Assembly (NCBI RefSeq): GCF_022637395.1
Contig: NZ_CP093337.1
Coordinates: 1,782,001 to 1,846,000, forward strand
DNA length: 64,000 bases
Direction of reading: 5' to 3'
DNA from: Shinella sp. H4-D48
GTDB lineage: Bacteria > Pseudomonadota > Alphaproteobacteria > Rhizobiales > Rhizobiaceae
Part shown: one piece after another, positions 60,619 through 64,000 of the stretch
How positions within the stretch are numbered: the first letter of the stretch is position 1
Layout of the letters: the number at the start of each line of letters is the position of its first letter
Translations under genes and position numbers: made by a program
The notes under the pieces: model-generated
Database searches by the model: none
Told to the model about the DNA's origin: nothing
What the model saw: the letters and a program-made list of their open reading frames with translations, nothing else

Positions 60619-61344
60619 ATGAAGTTTTTCAACTACAAGCGCGTGCCTTACGCGGAAATCCGCGCCTTTTCCGTTCACATCCTGACGGCATCCGGTTCCT
60701 TCCTGGCCTTTCTCGGCGTTGTCGCCGCAGCGGAGCACCGCTTCGTCGACATGTTCTGGTGGTTGGGCCTCGCACTCCTTGTCGACGGCATCGACGGCCC
60801 GATCGCCCGCAAGGTGCGCGTCAAGGAAGTGCTGCCGAACTGGTCCGGCGATACGCTGGACAATGTTATCGACTATGTGACCTATGTGCTGCTGCCGGCC
60901 TTCGCGCTCTACCAGAGCGGCATGATCGGCGAGCCGTGGTCCTTTGTGGCGGCTGGCGCCATCGTGGTGTCCAGCGCCATCTATTACGCCGACATGGGCA
61001 TGAAGACCGACGAGTATTTCTTCTCCGGCTTCCCCGTGGTCTGGAATATGGTGGTTTTCACGCTGTTCGTCATACAGGCGAGCGAACTGACCGCGTCGAT
61101 CATCGTCTTCGTTTCCGTCCTGCTGACTTTCATGCCGATCAACTTCCTGCACCCGGTGCGGGTGGAGCGGCTGCGCAACGTCAATCTCGCTGTTTTCTTC
61201 CTCTGGGCACTGCTGAGCGGCTATGCGCTGCTCCTGCATTTCGCATCGCCCACCTGGGTGGTGTGGGGCGTGGTCGCGACAGGACTCTATCTCTATGTCA
61301 TCGGCGCCGTGATGCAGGTATTCCCCCGTCTCGGCCGTCGCTAG
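60619..61344 (+). CDS. pcs: phosphatidylcholine synthase
   Basis: 241 residues from the ATG at 60619. CDP-alcohol phosphotransferase-type motif with 'LLVDGIDGPIARKVRVKEVL' and 'NWSGDTLDNVIDYVTYVLLP', and eight membrane helices. It condenses choline with CDP-diacylglycerol to phosphatidylcholine, a route typical of Rhizobiaceae; the sequence is very close to what I know of Sinorhizobium Pcs and of the same length. 18 bases precede the quinone oxidoreductase start. Confidence 0.97.
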   Translation: MKFFNYKRVPYAEIRAFSVHILTASGSFLAFLGVVAAAEHRFVDMFWWLGLALLVDGIDGPIARKVRVKEVLPNWSGDTLDNVIDYVTYVLLPAFALYQSGMIGEPWSFVAAGAIVVSSAIYYADMGMKTDEYFFSGFPVVWNMVVFTLFVIQASELTASIIVFVSVLLTFMPINFLHPVRVERLRNVNLAVFFLWALLSGYALLLHFASPTWVVWGVVATGLYLYVIGAVMQVFPRLGRR

Positions 61345-61362
61345 AAAGCAAGGAAGCATGCC

Positions 61363-62334
61363 ATGACCAAGGCGATCGTCATACGCAGCCTGGGTGGACC
61401 GGAGGTGCTGAAGCTCGAGGATGTCGCGCTTGAGGCACCCGGTCCGGGCGAAGTGCAGATCCGGCAGGCGGCCGTGGGCCTCAACTTCATCGACGTCTAT
61501 TTCCGCACAGGCCTCTACAAGACGGACCTGCCATTCATTCCCGGCAAGGAGGGAGCGGGCATCGTCACGGCGCTGGGCGAGGGCGTGACGGAGTTCGCCG
61601 TTGGTGACCGCGTAGCCTACGGATCGTCCGACGGCGCCTATGCCGCAGAACGCAATGTCGCGACGCGACATCTCGTGCGGGTGCCGGACGGCATTTCGCT
61701 GGAAACGGCGGCAGCCATGATGCTGAAGGGCATGACCGCGCAATATCTGCTTCTCCAGACGTATCAGGTGAAGCCTGGCACCGTGATCCTCTTCCATGCT
61801 GCGGCAGGCGGCGTCGGCCTGATCGCGGGGCAATGGGCAAAGGCACTGGGCGCGACCGTGATCGGCACGGCAGGTTCGCAGACCAAGATCGATCTCGCAC
61901 TGGCTCATGGCTACGACCATGTCATCGATTACGGCAAGGAAGATTTCGCCGAGCGCGTGCGGGAGTTGACGGACGGCAAGGGTGTCGACGTGGTCTACGA
62001 TTCCGTCGGCAAGGACACCTTTCCGAAATCGCTGGATTGCCTCAAACCGCGCGGCATGTTCGTGAGCTTCGGCAATTCCTCCGGCCCGGTCGAAGCCTTC
62101 AACATGGGGTTGCTCGCCCAGAAGGGCTCGCTCTTCGCGACGCGCCCGACATTGTTTGCCTATATCGCCACGCGCGACGCACTCGATGCATGTGCAAACT
62201 CGCTGTTTGATATTGTGCAAAGCAACAAAGTGCGTATCAATATTAATCAGACTTATCCGTTGGCGGACGCGGGGCGCGCGCACACGGATCTGGAAACAAG
62301 AAAAACGAGTGGAACGACACTGCTCATTCCCTGA
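61363..62334 (+). CDS. qor: NADPH:quinone oxidoreductase (zeta-crystallin type)
   Basis: 323 residues. Zinc-free medium-chain reductase: 'PFIPGKEGAGIVTALGEGVT' and the NADPH-binding 'ILFHAAAGGVGLIAGQWAKA' with 'KIDLALAHGYDHVIDYGKED'. Reduces quinones. 'AAMMLKGMTAQYLLLQTY' is the Qor signature. It follows pcs by 18 bases, probably in one transcript. Confidence 0.95.
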   Translation: MTKAIVIRSLGGPEVLKLEDVALEAPGPGEVQIRQAAVGLNFIDVYFRTGLYKTDLPFIPGKEGAGIVTALGEGVTEFAVGDRVAYGSSDGAYAAERNVATRHLVRVPDGISLETAAAMMLKGMTAQYLLLQTYQVKPGTVILFHAAAGGVGLIAGQWAKALGATVIGTAGSQTKIDLALAHGYDHVIDYGKEDFAERVRELTDGKGVDVVYDSVGKDTFPKSLDCLKPRGMFVSFGNSSGPVEAFNMGLLAQKGSLFATRPTLFAYIATRDALDACANSLFDIVQSNKVRININQTYPLADAGRAHTDLETRKTSGTTLLIP

Positions 62335-62381
62335 CCGCCCGGACGGGCATAAAGGCTGGGATCGCAGGAAAGAGGGGCAAA

Positions 62382-63956
62382 GTGCCAGCCGTTGGATCAT
62401 CCGCGGGCGGACCTTTATTGGCCGTTCGCAGCCTGACAAAATTGTTCGGTTCGTTTGCCGCCTGCAACGGCATCGACCTCGAAATCCAGCCCGGTGAGAT
62501 CCATGCCCTGCTGGGCGAGAACGGTGCGGGAAAATCGACGCTCGTGAAGATGCTTTTCGGCGTTCTGGCACCGACCAGCGGCGAGATCGTCTGGAAGGGC
62601 GATTCCGTGCGAATCCCGAGCCCCGGCGCCGCCCGCCGTCTTGGCATCGGCATGGTGTTCCAGCATTTTTCCCTGTTCGAGGCGCTGACGGTCGCCGAAA
62701 ACATCGCGCTATCGCTGAGCCCCGGCATATCGCTGTCGAAGGTCGCCGAGGAAGCATCGCGCCTTTCGCATCTTTACGGCCTGCCGCTCGATCCAAAGGC
62801 GCATGTTGCGGATCTCTCGGTTGGGGAGCGCCAGCGCATCGAAATCGTGCGCGCCCTGCTGCAAAACCCCGAACTGATCATTCTCGACGAGCCCACGTCC
62901 GTCCTGACGCCGCAGGAGGCTGACAGGCTGTTTGAGACACTCGACAAGCTGAAGGCTGAAGGGCGTTCCGTTCTCTATATCAGCCACCGGCTGGAAGAGG
63001 TGCAGCGTATCTGCGACCGTGCGACCGTGCTGCGCCATGGCAAAGTGACGGGCGCCTGCGACCCCCGCAAGGAAACGCCGGCTTCGCTCGCGCGCATGAT
63101 GGTTGGCAGCGATGTCGCCTCGGTGAGCACCGCCGGCACGAACACCAAGGGTGACGTGCTGCTGGAGGCGCGCCATCTGAGCGTACCCGCGCGCACCCCC
63201 TTTGCAGTCGCGCTCAAGAATGTCTGTCTCAAGGTCCGCGGTGGCGAAGTGCTGGCTATCGCCGGTGTTGCCGGTAACGGGCAGGGCGAGCTTTTCGACG
63301 CGCTTTCCGGTGAATATCCCGCGGCGGACGCCTCCGCCGTTTTCATCCGCAACAAGCCGGCCGGCAATCTCGGCATTACGGCGCGCCGCCTGATGGGGGC
63401 GGGCTTCGTGCCGGAGGAACGCCACGGCCATGCGGCCGTGCCGTCGCTGCCGCTATCGGACAACCTTGTTTTGGCGCGCAGCCAGTCCGACCGGCGGACC
63501 TTCCTCGGCGGTGGCGTGCTCGGTATCATCAAGCACGCGGTCGTGCGCCTCGCATCGCGGCGCATTTCCGAGACGATGGACGTACGCAAGAGCGGTGACG
63601 ATCCGGCGGCCGGCTCGCTGTCGGGGGGCAATCTCCAGAAGTACATTGTCGGCCGCGAACTCGACCGCCAGCCCGCCGTTCTGATCGTCAATCAGCCGAC
63701 TTGGGGCGTCGATGCGGGAGCGGCAAGCCGCATCCGCCAGGCGCTCGTCGATCTCGCAAAATCCGGCTCGGCCGTGCTCGTCATCAGCCAGGATCTGGAC
63801 GAGATTTTCGAGGTTGCGACCGAGATCGCCGTGATCAGCGAGGGACGCCTGTCGGATGTCTATCCGGCGCACGCGCTGACGCGCGAAACGATCGGCCTTC
63901 TGATGGGTGGAATGTACGGCAAGACGGAAGGCGAAGAGGTTGCCCATGCGCATTGA
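62382..63956 (+). CDS. ABC transporter ATP-binding protein, two domains (nucleoside/sugar type)
   Basis: 524 residues from a GTG. First ABC domain: Walker A 'LLGENGAGKSTLVKML', signature 'DLSVGERQRIEIVRALL', Walker B 'LIILDEPTSVLTPQ'. Second domain: degenerate P-loop 'IAGVAGNGQGELFDALSG', signature 'GSLSGGNLQKYIVGREL'. This tandem type belongs to BMP/simple-sugar systems such as YufO/NupO for purine nucleosides. Its 3' end overlaps the permease start by 11 bases. The substrate-binding protein is outside the window. Confidence 0.93.
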   Translation: MPAVGSSAGGPLLAVRSLTKLFGSFAACNGIDLEIQPGEIHALLGENGAGKSTLVKMLFGVLAPTSGEIVWKGDSVRIPSPGAARRLGIGMVFQHFSLFEALTVAENIALSLSPGISLSKVAEEASRLSHLYGLPLDPKAHVADLSVGERQRIEIVRALLQNPELIILDEPTSVLTPQEADRLFETLDKLKAEGRSVLYISHRLEEVQRICDRATVLRHGKVTGACDPRKETPASLARMMVGSDVASVSTAGTNTKGDVLLEARHLSVPARTPFAVALKNVCLKVRGGEVLAIAGVAGNGQGELFDALSGEYPAADASAVFIRNKPAGNLGITARRLMGAGFVPEERHGHAAVPSLPLSDNLVLARSQSDRRTFLGGGVLGIIKHAVVRLASRRISETMDVRKSGDDPAAGSLSGGNLQKYIVGRELDRQPAVLIVNQPTWGVDAGAASRIRQALVDLAKSGSAVLVISQDLDEIFEVATEIAVISEGRLSDVYPAHALTRETIGLLMGGMYGKTEGEEVAHAH

Positions 63957-64000
63957 ACTCGAACGACGCGCCAACCCGTCCCTGCTGTTTTCCGTGATTT
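63946..64000 (+). CDS. ABC transporter permease, 5' end only
   Basis: ATG at 63946, overlapping the ATP-binding gene; 18 codons before the window edge (MRIELERRANPSLLFSVI). This matches the N-terminus expected of a BMP-type transporter permease, where a charged stretch precedes the first membrane helix. Cut by the window end. Confidence 0.75.
   Translation, partial: MRIELERRANPSLLFSVI

Noticed and set aside
60433-62796. 787-residue open frame on the minus strand
   Set aside because: Runs opposite pcs, qor and the ABC gene start; composition is His/Arg-rich and not protein-like.

Overview
The window is chromosomal DNA of an alphaproteobacterium, almost certainly of the Rhizobiaceae (Rhizobium/Ensifer/Shinella group). 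The evidence is phosphatidylcholine synthase in its rhizobial form, a B12-dependent ribonucleotide reductase, the pcm-popZ-valS neighbourhood, DUF982, DUF2934 and RcnB small proteins, and high GC with rhizobial-type tRNAs. The genus cannot be fixed from this piece alone.

Layout. (1) About 1-22.8 kb is the right part of a P2-like (contractile-tail) prophage whose left part lies outside the window. It has tail fibre, sheath, tube, E/E' chaperone, tape measure, U, X and D genes on the + strand, then a GH19 endolysin/holin cassette. Several small cargo genes sit on the opposite strand inside the tail operon. An accessory block (11.5-13.9 kb) precedes a long minus-strand early region of small overlapping genes, including an SRAP-domain protein, which ends in a tyrosine integrase and two HTH proteins. 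A ferritin-like yciE gene, an XRE repressor with operator, and three overlapping small genes follow. A tRNA 3'-end-like sequence at 22.73-22.80 kb is the best candidate for attR. (2) 23-42.5 kb is core chromosome: tRNA-Asn, tRNA-Cys, a second yciE, exbB/exbD, pcm, popZ-like, valS, a FadL-type porin, nrdJ with a pair of NrdR boxes, gpt, usp, a cinA-like gene and wrbA. (3) 42.55-57.24 kb is a 14.7-kb integrated island. Its integrase has cut the host tRNA-Leu(UAA) gene in two at the anticodon loop: the 5' half is at 42521-42563 and the 3' half at 57228-57282, with a 13-bp direct repeat at the two junctions. Just inside the left end the island carries its own complete but different tRNA-Leu(UAA) gene, apparently replacing the essential tRNA it destroys. 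(4) 57.4-64 kb is core chromosome again: ccdA-type gene, AEC transporter, ubiH-type monooxygenase, pcs, quinone oxidoreductase and a purine/sugar-type ABC transporter.

The island looks like a P4-like phage satellite. It has an integrase, an AlpA-like HTH gene, a primase-polymerase/helicase, an iteron cluster beside it, a TerS-like protein and an HK97-gp10-like neck protein, but no recognisable portal, capsid, large terminase or tail genes. Its left arm carries what looks like a complete restriction-modification system (two overlapping amino-methyltransferase genes and a convergent zinc-finger HNH nuclease) and a regulated XRE/P-loop NTPase pair. The P2-like prophage in the same window is a possible helper, but nothing in the sequence proves the partnership.

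The strongest items to follow up are the self-replacing tRNA-Leu insertion, the two-methylase/HNH cassette, the iteron origin, the duplicated yciE genes flanking the prophage end, and the antisense cargo genes in the tail operon.
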